Origin: Heterostelium album PN500
Lineage: Eukaryota; Evosea; Eumycetozoa; Acytosteliales; Acytosteliaceae
Length of the DNA: 64,000 nucleotides
Assembly (NCBI RefSeq): GCF_000004825.1
Contig: NW_008805086.1
Location: 806,001 to 870,000 of the forward strand
Direction of reading: 5' to 3'
In this document: piece after piece, positions 23,442 to 36,655 of the stretch
How the letters are laid out: each line of letters opens with the position of its first letter
Position numbering within the stretch: the stretch's first letter is position 1
Program-made: the position numbers and the translations under genes
Notes under the pieces: model-generated
Told to the model about the DNA's origin: nothing
Database searches by the model: none
What the model saw: only the letters and a program-made list of their open reading frames with translations

Positions 23442-26400
23442 TTATTTCTTATAGTTTTTACGATTTAAAAGAGATGTATAAATACTATTGATTGTCAAGT
23501 TGGGGATTTGGGAAATCGTGAAAATATCTTGTTCAATGTTTGTGTCTAAAAAGAATTTGACTTGAACTGTCATCAATGAATCAACTCCAAAATTCTTGAG
23601 TGGTGTATCTACTCTCAGTTTTTGTTTTGGAATTGAAAGTAGTGAAGAAAAACCATCTAAAATTGTTTCGAGTGGATCAATATTCATATTTAGTGTGTTT
23701 GATTTTCCAGTTTCACCAAAAACCAAATGATCCATTCCATATTGGTTATGCAAATGTACTTCATATAAATGGACAGAATTGAGTCTCGAAAGTATTGGAT
23801 TACAGTAAAGAGGTTGGGAAATAATTGCTTCAAGTCCTCCAAAGAATTTTGATAATGGAATTGGATAAACACCTCTTGAAACGAAGAATTCTTTAATTCC
23901 TTCAGATTCAGCAACAGTTCCTTCACCAAGAATTGGGCCTAATCTGATTGATTTCGATTTCAATCCAAGAATATTATTTCTATATTTACACAATCCATCA
24001 ACGGCCAGACATGCTGAATTATATGATGGTTGTGATGCTTCACCACTATATCCAGATACTGATGAAAAAACAATGAATTGTTTCAAAGGTAAACTTAAAT
24101 CTATCGATAGAGTATGGAGATTATAAGCACCAACAACCTTTGGATCATGAACTTTCTTGATATTCTCCGGTGTCACTTCATTAATTGAGAATGATTCAAG
24201 AATGGTAGCAAGATGGAATATTGTTTCAATTGGTAGCATTGATTTTGAAACTGATTCAATTCTTGATTTTAATTCATTGATATCAGAGATATCGGTTTGA
24301 TAGAAATGAATTCTTGTTGATTTTGTTGAATTTATGATTTGATTCATTCTATTATTCAATTTTGATTTTGAAAGAACGACGATATCAGATGCATTTGAAT
24401 GTTTGGCAAGCCAAGGAACCAATTCAAGTGCTAAACCACTTTGACCGGTGACAATGATTGTATTTGAGATATCAACTTTGAAATCAATCTTTGGTAATGG
24501 TTTTCTATCTTTTGATTCTATCAATTGTTTGAGAGTTGTTTCTTGAATATTTGAACAATCTATAACAATTTTACCAATTTGTTTTCTTTCTTTCATATGA
24601 TTGAATGCTTTCTTTGATTCTAAACTGTCAAAAGATATGATTGGTGTCAATTGTAGTCTTCCAGATACAATATCCTGGATAACTGCTTTTTGAATATTAG
24701 TACAATATTCAGTTCTAAGATAGAATCTATATTGTAAATCAGTACAACAGTATTTTACATCATTTCTGAATTGACCATATCCTAATATATTATCATTGAA
24801 TACATGAGTGCCAACAATATCTGCAATTCTTCCAAATGGTGCCATTGATTCGAAATTCTCCTTCATATATTCAACTGGTAATGTATTGATGAGAACATCG
24901 ACACCGTTACATTGTTCTTTGATTTTATCTGCAAATTCATTTGAATATGAATTGAAAACATCAATTAAAATATCTGAATAATTTGATTTGAGATAATCAA
25001 TCTTTTCTTGTGATCCAGCGGTTGCGTAAACTCGGTTACACTTCAACATTCTCAAGACATTCAATGCTGCAATTCCAACACCACCAGTTGCACCATGAAT
25101 TAATATTATATCCTTCTTTGCATCGAAATTACAAATTTCAAACAATGAATGATAAACAGTGGTGTAAGTAACTGAAATCGATGCACATTCATTATGAGAA
25201 AGTTCTTTTGGTTTAAAAATAATACAAGATTGATCCGATATTGCATGAGATGTCAAAACATTTTGTATATTATAAGCCATAACTTCATCACCAACTTTGA
25301 AATCTTTTACATCACTTCCAACTCTTGAAATTACTCCAGATCCTTCATTGGACAATGGTGGATGATAGATATCACCTCCAACCATCATTTTTTGAGGAAG
25401 TAATTGGAGATGATATAAATAATTTTTGAAATTAATTCCAGCTGATTTCACTTCAAACTCTATTTCATTTGGTTTCAACTCTCTTCTATTCTTCAGTTTG
25501 AAATCGAGATTCAAATTTGCAAATGTTAATAGATTCTCATTATTTGTTTCATGTGCATTTGAATATTGTAAAATATCATCTTTGATATTGAATTCTCTTT
25601 GAACCATTGGAACGTTATCAATGATACTATATTGTAATTCACCTAGTGATTCTTTGTTTTGCGATAAAAGAAGTATTGAATTAATATTATCATTATTCAA
25701 AGGCGAATCAATATCAATTATTAATAAATCCAATTCTCTATGATCAATAAATGCTGTATTTATAATTCCAATAATAGAGTTTGATAAATAATTTGATGAT
25801 TCATTATTTTTGATGACAACTGTGATTCGAGGTTGACTCTCTTGATATGTGAACATTTGTAACAATTGGATTAATGAAAATATTGTTTTTTGATAGTTAT
25901 CAATTGATTGATCTAAAATTGATGGGAAAAATAGAATTTGAGTAGAGTTTAGGAGAAAGTTTGATTTCAAATCAATCTCATTTGAATTTATCAATGAAAT
26001 TTGCTGATTTGAATAGCTTTCAAAATATTCAATTGGAATTGTTTGATTTTCATCGATTATAATTGATAGTTGTTCAATGTTATTGATTTTGAGAGTGTCA
26101 ATGGAATGTTTCTGACAATGAATTATAAATAGCAATCCTTGATTAGGTGGAAGTTGATTTCCATTTGAATCATTTGGACTAAGTATTCTGATATTTTTGA
26201 ATTGATAATTTTCAGAAAGTAATTCCACCCATTGATTTGGTTTGAGCGCACAATGATCACGATCATCATTATAACTCCAATATTGTTTGAAACCTCCAAA
26301 CAACATATCTGGGATGATGTTTTTATAGGCCGGTTCTGCAAATAATAATATTCCATTTGGGGAAAGAATTTGATGACAATTTGAAATTGCTGATCTTATA

Positions 26401-29400
26401 TTTGGACAAACATGAATCACCAGAGACATGACAATCATGTCATATGATGATTTCAAGAGTCCTTGATCTGATAAATCTTGATCCAAATCAATCACTTTGA
26501 ATTTCATTTTCAAATTTGATTTGAATTTGAAATGATTCGAATATTTATCTTTCATTGGATTGACAAAGAATGAAGAAACATCTGAGAATGTATACACAAC
26601 CTCAACATTTTGATCACCAAGTGAATATAACATTTCATCAAGTTCTGGAATTAAATAGTTTGTTACTGTTCCAGTTCCACCTCCAATTTCAAGAATCTTG
26701 ATTATTCTCTTTGAATTTGATTTTTCGATTGATTTTGAAATCGATTCAACAGCAATGAATGACGTTTGTTTGAAATAGTATTGAATATATGAAGATTTGT
26801 ATATATTAGAAATTACACCATCTTTGAATAATTGTTCTCCATATTCATCATTTCCGCGCAAAGTTTCAAAGATTAATTGAATTCCTAATTCAACAGTATT
26901 ATAAAAAGATATATCATCAAGGATTAATTTTCGATCTTTTAAATCACAAGATGATAAAAATTCTTTTTCTTCTTTCAAAATTTCAACCATTCTCGAAAAT
27001 AATTTGAAATTTGTATCATTTGAAATGAATTTGAATTTTATCATTGATTCTTGAATTGTTTGATTAAGTACTTGAGAAAGATCGAAGTTAGGAATATTAT
27101 TCAAAAATAATGAATAAATAGACTTGATGAAATCAGTTCTATAATGATTGATTTTTAGACCTTCCAAAGAATCCTCAACGAGTGGTGATGGAATTATATC
27201 TTTGGGATTTGAAAGGGTTGATTCTTTTGATTGTTTGAAAGATTCAAATAATTCTTGATCTGGATATTTGATTTTCTTCATCTTCAATCTTTCATTCGTT
27301 CCAACAGTGAATCTCTTCATTTCTAAAATCAATTGACCATTTGGATGAACAAGTAAACTGTTTCCAGTACATTCATAATTACTATGTTCTAGAATTTTTG
27401 TCATTAAGAATAATTGATCTGGTGGATTTGATTCTAATTCTTGAAGACTTTGATAATTGATTCTCATTTTATCGATTGATTTGAAAATGAATTGTCTTCG
27501 ATCTTCAAGAATACCAATCAATCCTTGAGCACAATTATCAATCAAAGTTGAATTTAGAATTTTCGAAGGTGCATTCAATGTTGATTTGGTTTGTAAAGTT
27601 GAAAATGACTTTTGATTTCCAATCGATATTGATTTGATATGTTGAAATGCGGGTCCGTATCTTAATCCAACTCTCAGAGTCTTCTTGTATAATTCTTCTT
27701 GAGTTAAAGTTGTCAAATTACATTGATTCTTGAATGATTCAAAATCAATGGTTTGATTTGAATTTTGAACCAAGGTAACCGATGATTTTGCAGAATGGAA
27801 CCATTCATCATTTGAATCATAATAATCTGAATTCTTGTTGTAGAAATTCAAATTATATTCAGGTTTCGAAATATTTTCAATATTCGTCATCAATTTCTGA
27901 GATTGACCATTTTGGTTCAAAAAGAAAGGTTTGATGAATTCCAATCTATCTATTATAATATCTTGTTTTTTAGATTGGAAAATTTCAATGATTGCTTCTA
28001 CATAAGCAGCACCTGGAAGAATAGGACGATCTTTTACTTGATGATCTTTCAAATATTCAAATGGTTTACTTCCAATATCAATATCAGATAGATAACATTC
28101 ATTTCCATTGAAAACTGATCGTTTTCCAAGAATTGAAGTTAAAGGTCCATCCAATCTTTTGGATTTTGATTGATGTGATTCTCTCCAATAGATTTCAGAA
28201 TCCCATTGATATCGAGGAAGAATTGAACAATTATCTCTCCAAATTGGATTTGAAATATCAAATCGATTGAATTGTGATTTGAAATCAATATTAACACCTA
28301 TACAATGAAGTGTTGCCAATGATGATTTGAATAATAATTGTTCATCTTTGTTTCTTTGAATTGGTGAGATCACTTTTGCAGAAGGAATTGTTTGAGTTAT
28401 CAATCCTGATAAAGTTGGATGTGGTGATATTTCAATGAAAACATAATCTTTCAAATCATCCTTGAGATCTCGAACAATTGAATCCAATGTCTTCTTGAAA
28501 TATACTGGATTTCTGATATTATCATAAATATATTGAGAATCAATTGCATCTGATTTCAAATCACCAGATACAGTTGAATACCATGGAATTGTAGATGCTT
28601 TAGATTTCAAATTATTGATTTGATTAATTACTTTGTCTTTGATAACTTCTTGATGTGAAGAATGGAATGAACATGGAGTTCGAAGGAAAGTATGATAGAT
28701 ATCTGATTGTTTCAATTTTTTTGCGAATTCATTCAAATCATCATTGTTTCCAGTGATTACAATTGAATTATTCGAATTATAACATGCAATTTCAAGATTT
28801 TCAAATTGATTTTGATAATTCTTGTTGAATTGATCAGAACCAATTCCAACAACCAACATTCTTCCAGATCCAATTGTTTCGTTTTGGAATGATGCCCTCA
28901 AATGAACAATTTTAATTGCATCTGATAATGTTAAATTTCCTGAAATATATCCTGATGTAATATCTCCAAAACTATTAATGTTTGAAATTTTTAATTAGTA
29001 AATTTTATCAATAAATTTTTTAAATTCAATTTACCTATGGCCAAAAACAATTGATGGTTTCAATCCAAAATTATGATAAAGTTCAAAAAGTCCAACTTGG
29101 AATAAGAACAATGCTGGTTGTGCAATATTTGGATTGTGAATATCATTTGAATCATTTGGAATTTCTCTCATCTTTTCAATGAGTGAATATCCAGAATATT
29201 CTTTGAGGGCAGAATCTAATTCATCAACTATTGATTTGAATATTGGTTCATTCTCATAAAGATTCATTCCCATTTGATTCCATTGTGGTCCTTGTCCACA
29301 AAATACAAATATCAATTTCTTTTCTAGAGAATTATTGATTGTTGTTTGTCCTTCAATTTCAATTGATTTTGAATTGAAATCATCCCAATTTTTAGCAATA

Positions 29401-30963
29401 ATCACTTTTCTTTGAGAATGGAATGATTTTGTCAAAGATTGATAGAGAGAAAACTCTTTCAATGATATTCTATCTTGATAGGGTTTGATTGATTCAAAAT
29501 ATTTATCATTTGAAAATGATGAATTTCCACTGATTGGAATCAAAAAATATTGATCTTTTGTTCGACCTGATAATTGAAAATCATTTTGGTTCCTGTTTAG
29601 AATATTAGTTATGGTTATAGAACAAAATTATAATATTATTTCATCGTACCATTTATTATTTGCTCTATATTCTTGAAGAATTAAATGACTATTTGATCCC
29701 CCAATTCCAAATGAATTGATTCCCATCATTACCAATTGATCATTTGGAAGATCTTCAGTTTTAGTGACAACTTGAATATTTGATTGTTTGAAAGGAATTT
29801 TTTGAATTCAAATTTGACAATTTAATGCTTGGAACAAGTTTACGGTTTTTCAACATCAATGATACTTTGATGAGAGATGCAATTCCAGCTGCACTTTCAA
29901 GATGTCCAATGTTGGATTTGACAGATCCAATCTTTAATGGTTTCTCTGGTGTGTGATTTTGAGAGAATGCATCGATTAATGCATTTACTTCAATAGGATC
30001 ACCAACAACAGTTCCAGTTGAATGTGCTTCAACATAATAGATTTGTGATGCATCAATATTTGATCTTTGAAGTGTTTGTTTAATATTCTGAGATTGAATT
30101 GTATTTGAAGGAGTAGATATTGAATCCTTGTTACAATGACCATCAGCATTGATTCCTCTTCCTTTAATCACTGCATAAATTCGATTTCCATCTCTTTCAG
30201 CCAATGAAAGTTTCTTCAAAACAACAACACCACATCCTTCACCTCGAACAAATCCATTTGCATCTTGATCGAATGGACGACAATGATCTGCAAGAACTCC
30301 AAGATTATTATACATTATTGTTGTATTTGGATCAAAGATTGCATTTGTTCCACATGAAAGTGCAACATCACATTCACCATCTTGAATGAATTTGATTGCA
30401 AGATCAGTTGAAGTTAAAGATGAAGAACATGCAGTATCGACACACATCGATGGACCTCTGAAATCAAAACAATATGAAACACGATTTGCAATAACAGAAT
30501 GTGTCAAGAAATCACACAATACCTTTGGAGCTGGATCCAACTGACAATGGCTTGTTTGTAAATGGTGATAATCCACAATTGAAACACCAACAAATACACC
30601 AGTGTTTGATTCACGAAGAGTCCTCACTGGAATTTGAGCATCTTCTAAAGCTTCGTAGGCAAGAGTGAGCATCATTCTTTCTTGTGGATCAAGAATCGCT
30701 GAATCTTTAGGTGATATTTCAAAGAATAATGGATCAAACTTTTTCCATTCATCGAAATCCAGCAATCCAGCATTTTCATTTGAGATCAATTGATGTTGAT
30801 GGTAAGTATCTGACCATCTTTCTTTTGGAACTCTGACAATTCCATCAAATGAATTTTCCAAAGCTTCCCAAAAATGTTGAGGTGAATTTACATTTCCAGG
30901 AAAACGTAACCCTATTCCTATTACTGCAACATCATTTCTAAATAAAATATTTGAATTTTCCAT
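23442..30963 (-). CDS. pks: Highly reducing type I polyketide synthase (KS, AT, DH, MT, ER, KR, ACP)
   Basis: Three exons: 30963-29651, 29592-29035 and 28971-23442, with introns of 58 and 63 bp; about 2460 residues. Domain order from the N terminus: ketosynthase (DTACSSS at about 175, EAHSTGT about 311, NIGHLE about 351), acyltransferase (CGQGPQWNQMG; the GHSFG active site is split by intron 2), dehydratase (DHQVKDRPILPG about 935), C-methyltransferase (EIGGGTGTVTNYL about 1385), NADPH enoylreductase (HGATGGVGIAAL about 1915), ketoreductase (VTGQSGLALELV, with SSVSGYSG and SYNSACLAVD further on) and acyl carrier protein (FGVDSLM about 2424). No thioesterase, reductase or chalcone-synthase-type domain follows. 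The first exon has one frame break in a run of six T (29808-29813) just after KS; the downstream frame continues cleanly to the donor, so it is either a sequencing slip or a recent lesion. The product is unknown. Confidence 0.93.
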
Positions 30964-32375
30964 TTTAGTTAATAAAGACTTTTTTTATGTTTTATAAAAA
31001 TTAAAATAAAAAAAAGAATTTTGTAAAATCCTTTTATTTTAAACATTTCACAGTTGAAATTATATTTAAAATTCTAGAAGCAATTAATTTATTCTTTTAT
31101 ACACATATCTATTTTAAATAAAAACCTTCCACCAATCATTACTATTCATTTATATCTTACCACTTCTTTTCTAAATCAAAACGAAATTAGAACTTCCCTG
31201 TAACCATAAATTTAAATAAATATAAAAAAAACTATCCAACCAAATTACTCTTATTTTAATTTGTTTTTGAATTAGTGACCGGGAAAGGGGTTAGAAGTTA
31301 GTTTCGATATGGGAAAAGTAGAAATGTAAAAAATTATTTTTAAAAATTGAATATCATTTGTTTTATTTATTTAAAAGATTAAAACCCAAAAAAAAGAATT
31401 GGTAACAAAAGTTGTATAGGGAAAGAGTCCATCAACAAAAAAAAATAAAATCTACCAATACACATAACCATTTATTCAATGATATATAATATATTTTCAC
31501 TACAGATTATCCTAATATACTCAAATAAGTATTAAATAAAAACTTAGACATAATATATATCAATAAGATATATTTTTAGTCTCTGTTTTTTTAAAAACAG
31601 CTTATTAGTGGAAAAATTTTAAATTAAAACAACATCACATCAGATTCTTTTTTATTAAAATTATTCAATCAAGTTATGTTTTATAATTAATTAATAATAA
31701 TTCAAAACTAAAAATTGAACATCTACTATACACCATAAAAAAAAAACAAACCTGAAATAGCGAGCAACTTGGCTGTTTACTAATGAAAAACTATTTTGTG
31801 ACTGCAGAACACCATTTTTGATCTTTTGTATTTCAATCTTACTTTTTATGGAACTTTTTCTAAAAATATCCTTTTAGTAGTATACCCTTCAAAGTTTCCA
31901 TATGTATTTAAATAACCACAGATTAGGATTTAAAATTTAAATGAAATCAAAAAAAAAATCAAGAATTAAATGAAATAATAACAAGTGAAAAAGTTTTCTT
32001 TGTTTGTTGGAAAGGCTCTAAAAATTTTGTTTAAATAAATAAAAAACTATATTCAAAAATGTATTATTTTTTTTTTTTTGTAAAAAACTTCAAAAACAAA
32101 AGATTTGTGTGATCGGAAAGGTTTCTCCTTAAATCTTAATTAACTCAACTTTCAATGCTACCTAATAAATAACACAAAAAAAATAAAAGGTTACAAAATT
32201 TTGATAATTTAGAGCAAAAACATTAATTTTCATTTTGTTTTTTTTTTTTGAAAATATTTTAATATTAAAATTGGTTATATTAATTTATTTATTTAAAGAT
32301 TTTTTTTGTTTTTTTCTATCAACAATCAATATCTATTAATTTATTTATTAAAACACTTATTAGATCTCAAAAAGA
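30964..32375. other. Divergent intergenic region between PKS and ABC ATPase
   Basis: 1.4 kb of very AT-rich DNA. It contains a short more GC-rich patch at 31269-31325 and another at about 31745-31830. Neither gives a convincing ORF or a recognisable RNA. Otherwise there are only A and T runs. Confidence 0.55.
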
Positions 32376-33575
32376 ATGCAAAAAAAACAATTTAAAGAAG
32401 TCGTAGTGGAAGTAAAACATGTTTCAAAACGTATGTAAATTTAGTTAACTATTTACTATTAGTGAATTGCTATGGTAGTTATACTTGATGATGATGATGA
32501 TGATGATGATTATGATGTTGACCAAACCATTCAATCATTCATTATATACACACACAGACTATAAGATATTCGGTAGAGAAGATACAGTTAAAGCATTGAA
32601 CGATATACATCTAGCAAATGATGCCGAACTACAGCCAGTAAGGAGAGGTGAATTCGTAATGTTACGTGGACCATCCGGTGGTGGTAAAACATCACTTCTC
32701 AATCTACTGGGAACAATCGATAGAGCTACAGAAGGTGTTATTGGTAAGTAGTTGTAGTAATAGTAATAGTAGTAGTGGTGGAGACATCTGTTTATAGATT
32801 TCTTACTATAATTAAATTAAAGTTTAATATGAATGAATGTATTAATTAATGTAATCAATTTATCTATCATTTTTTTTATTAGAATTATTTTCAAGTCCGA
32901 TCACACCAGAGTCATCTGATGAATATTTAGCAAAACTAAGATTAGAAAAGATTGGTTTCGTTTTCCAGACATTCAACTTACTCGCGACAATGTCTGCCTA
33001 TGAAAATGTAGAACTACCTATGATCATCTTGGGAAAGTTAAAACCAGAACAAAGAAAGAAGAGAGCTATTGAATTATTAACATGTATGTTGCTTGTAATA
33101 ACAATAATATTAATAATAACATACATACGTAATATAGAGAATCGTAACGATGTTATGTTATGTTATGTTAATGATTAGTTTAGTTTAACAATTTATTAAT
33201 GTTTAATTAGTGGTTGGATTACAAGATAGATTGGATCATTTGCCGTCGGAGTTATCTGGTGGTGAACAACAGAGAGTAACCATTGCACGCGCTTTGGCAA
33301 ACGAACCAGAAATTCTACTGCTGGACGAACCTACAGGTGATCTCGATACAAAGAATACAGTAGAGGTTATGGATTTACTGTTGGATCTCAATCTAAAGTT
33401 AAAGACTACTTGCATCATGGTGACACATAACCCTGACATTGAATGCTATGCAGATCGTATTCTCTATCTTGCCGACGGTGTATTCGAGAAACAAGCAATC
33501 AACATCGAACAAACAAGATTAGATTACGATAAATACATTGAATATCTAAATGCTCAAACTCATGGAACTCATTAA
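32376..33575 (+). CDS. Small soluble ABC-type ATPase (LolD/MacB-like; dictyostelid ABCH type)
   Basis: Four exons (32376-32430, 32558-32743, 32883-33083, 33211-33575) join in phase to give 268 residues, a single nucleotide-binding domain. Seen in order: GPSGGGKTS (Walker A), [20 protein letters not shown] (Q loop), [15 protein letters not shown] (signature), [12 protein letters not shown] (Walker B) and VTHNP (H loop). This layout, with the [11 protein letters not shown] and DLDTKN wording, is that of LolD/MacB/FtsE-type ATPases. Dictyostelids have a small ABCH group of such stand-alone ATPases, and this is probably one. There are no membrane helices, so a membrane partner encoded elsewhere would be needed for transport. 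The 5' end is assigned from ATG 32376 and a GTATGT donor; exon 1 is only 55 bp and is the least certain part. Confidence 0.87.
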
Positions 33576-33750
33576 ATAGAACAAAAGATATAATAATACA
33601 TAGATACACATAACACATTCCATTCTTTTTTTGTAAATAATATTAATAAATGTTAAAAAAAAAAAACAAAAAAGTAATTTTATTACTACTTCTACCTCTG
33701 CTACAACTACTAATCTATTGTTTGATTCTTTGATTATTGTTTGTTTATTA

Positions 33751-34434
33751 TTATGCAAAGTTCTTTCTTATATAGTTTTTAATTGCATCGAAACCATTGT
33801 CACTAACAACCAATACTTTCTTGGCTTCCGATGCCCACATGTAGAATGACAGATCTTTAGCATACTGTAGAGTCATATTGAATGATTCCTGTGTTGGGAA
33901 TGAATCAAAGAGTACTGCTTTCTTGTAGAGAATTCTATTTCTTTCATTCTCCCAAATTCTAATCTGTTCGAATACAATCTCTGGTGCACCGACCTTCAGC
34001 ATATTTGGATGTCCGTTTTGTTTAATGAAATCTACAATCTATTTAATTAATTAATGATTTATATTAGTATAAATCATAAATTATTATTATTAATAATAAT
34101 AATAATAATAATACAATAAAGTAGTAAATATTACATACTTGATCAGCAGTGATACCATGTAAGAAAGCAGTTCTTATACTCTCTCTTGTTAGGATACCGA
34201 CTGATAGATTCGGTAGTCTGTAGAGCATCTTTACAAACAGACTCAGCAGTGATATCTGTAGTGACGATGCAGTGTATGCATAGATTCTAAAGTTTGTCTC
34301 CAATATAATATAACCTTGTTCCTTTTGTGTGTTTGACATCTCTTTTGCAAGATCTTTAATTACAGTCACTGTTTTACCTGTCGTCAAAGATATAATTAAT
34401 CTAGTTGGATAGAATATCTCTGATTTCTCCTACA

Positions 34435-34516
<82 letters not shown>

Positions 34517-35809
34517 TAAACATTAATTAATAACTATCATTCTTTGAAGACAAATAATAACTTTTACTTACAGATCTTATATAAACTAATCCAAATTGTC
34601 TTAGATCGAATAATAAACTCTTTTCATCTTCTGTTAGATCATTTACATAGTATGCACTTCCAAGTGATAAGAAACTAAGTTTAAACAAGAATGCCAATGC
34701 ATCTCTTCTTGATTTACCTCTTGTCTATATATATATATATTAAAATGATGTATTAATATTAATATTAAGATATATCATTGTTTAAATGTAATGTAATATA
34801 TGTACCTCTAATGAATTTAAATAAACAATAATCAATGTCCATATTTGTGTATAAATATCTTTTAAAAGGAATTTAAAACCTTCACTTGTAATCACCATTG
34901 ATCCATCATTCCTAAATAGTTAATATAATAATGTAATAATGTAATAATGTAATAATGTTAGTGAATATAATATTATTATCTAAACAATGTTATTTGTTAT
35001 CTAATTACAATTTCGTAAGATTTGATAGTGCCAATAGATCAGCAATTAGTTCAGGTGGTGTTTCACTGTCGTCCGATAAGAAATAGAGTACTTTCTCCCA
35101 TTGACTCTTTGAATAGCTATCTAATTGATCTACACTCATCTGTAAGTTAGGTTCTACTCTTTCAACTGCTGATACAACTACATTTTTCCTATAATAATAA
35201 TAATAATCATAATATAGAGCGATTAATATAAAGTAAAGTTAATTAAACTAATGTCCAGACATCTTGTATTCTTATTCTTACATATTCGTTATAGATTCCT
35301 TTATATTCGATTGAAATCTTTTATTTAAATGATATTTATCACTATATATAGTGTTTAGTTTAGTTTTGTTCGTTAGTTATATTGTTATTATAAGATAGTT
35401 TAAGATTAGCTAAAGATATAATATGATGATGATAACAAACTCTTGTTTAATTAGAATCTTTAGATCCTCTAGTCTTTCCAATGATTCTAAATGTGTTTGT
35501 TTGTTTGACTGCGCTGTCCATGATGATACATTGTTTACTTGTATACTCTCAATCAATAGCATCTTTAATATATATTGTTTACATCTTGGTGGTAATGACC
35601 TAAATAGTCAAAAGAATCAATACGATTATTAATCATTTATTTATTTATTTTAATATCTATATATTTATTATATAACGATCATTATTATTCAATCAATTGT
35701 CATTCTAACTATCTTCTTACCGTAATATAGCTTGACATGTAAATGTATCACTATATAATTCTTCTAAATCATTTCTAGATAGTGATGATAAATATTGAAA
35801 TATCTTCAT
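33751..35809 (-). CDS. gtf2h4: TFIIH core subunit p52 (GTF2H4/Tfb2)
   Basis: Eight exons join in phase: 35809-35721, 35599-35441, 35341-35282, 35188-35009, 34911-34806, 34724-34572, 34429-34139 and 34038-33751, giving 441 residues (human p52 has 462). p52 anchors and stimulates the XPB ATPase in TFIIH for promoter opening and nucleotide excision repair. Matches by eye to p52: SYSKSQWEKVLYFL, VITSEGFKFLL followed by IWTLIIVYLNSLE, FGLVYIRS, then ETNFRIYAYTASSLQISLLS with MLYRLPNLSVGILTRESIRT. The C-terminal p8-binding part reads EIVFEQIRIWENERNRI with AKKVLVV and ends NYIRKNFA. The donor of exon 2 (GTTTGT at 35440) is weak and was chosen for phase. A long (ATT)n array fills part of intron 6. 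Confidence 0.9.
34436..34516. repeat. (ATT)n microsatellite in an intron of the TFIIH p52 gene
   Basis: About 27 perfect ATT units (81 bp) in intron 6, right next to the acceptor of exon 7. A repeat this pure is expected to vary in length between strains. Confidence 0.95.
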
Positions 35810-36038
35810 TGAAATTTATTCTATATGATTCTAATCGAATAATAAATAAACAAATACAATATTTCTTTATCACCAACTAACTATCTACAAGTTTGAAAAA
35901 TAGATAATGATCATTGCCAATTTAAATTGTTTTAACCAAAATTAAAAAAAAAAACAGAACTTTAAAAAAAGAGAGTTATTATTTTTCTTTTTAACTTTTT
36001 TACCTTTTTTTTTATATATAATCAACATATAAATTTAA

Positions 36039-36245
36039 ATGACAATAAACATTACGAATTTATTATTATTGATATTTGTCATCGTTTCTATTTCATTTTC
36101 TTTTGGATATCGAAATTATCCCATTCTATTATGAAAATAACATCAAGAGTACTTCTTGCACCCGATGAATATGGAACACCTGGAATCCTATTAGAGTAGA
36201 ACTTTTATTACTTTTTGATTAAAAATCATCACTAATCAAACAATC
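36039..36245 (+). pseudogene. Remnant copy of the secreted thioredoxin-fold-like gene at 41039
   Basis: ATG 36039 opens a signal-peptide-like stretch ending FGYRNYPILL, parallel to CHGRNTPILL in the 41039 gene. The text then jumps to TSRVLLAPDEYGTPGI, parallel to LSTIILLASDEYGAPGI. The roughly 190 bases between these points in the full gene are missing, and the frame is not kept. Similarity continues past the donor into the intron (TTTTTGATTAAAAA at both loci), so this is a DNA-level duplicate and not a processed copy. Nothing similar to exon 2 of the full gene follows. Confidence 0.7.
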
Positions 36246-36655
36246 AAATTTCAAATTATTGTATTGCTGATGTTTTTAAAGAAGAATCAAATATATACTC
36301 TTTGACCAAAGCAAAGCATTATTCAATATTCCAAATGTAATAAAAATATATATTTATTTTTAATTTAATTTAAAAATTATTAATTTATTATTTAATCTGA
36401 TGAAATATAATATCTAATAACATTATTTAAAAACCAATAGCATTTATTATTATTAAAATTATTAATAATATTATTATTTTTAAAATTTTATTATCATTAG
36501 ATGGATTTAATAAAATCTAATATTTTGTTGTTTTTTTTACCTGTTTATCTATTGTTTTTAGTATTAGAAAAAATTTTTAAAATAAAATTGTTATGCTATG
36601 AATCAAGCCGTAAGTATTGAAATTTCTCTAATACAATATTTAAATATTTCATACA
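36246..36655. other. AT-rich spacer
   Basis: About 410 bp, almost purely A and T, with short ATT runs near 36445-36500. No gene is visible. Confidence 0.6.
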
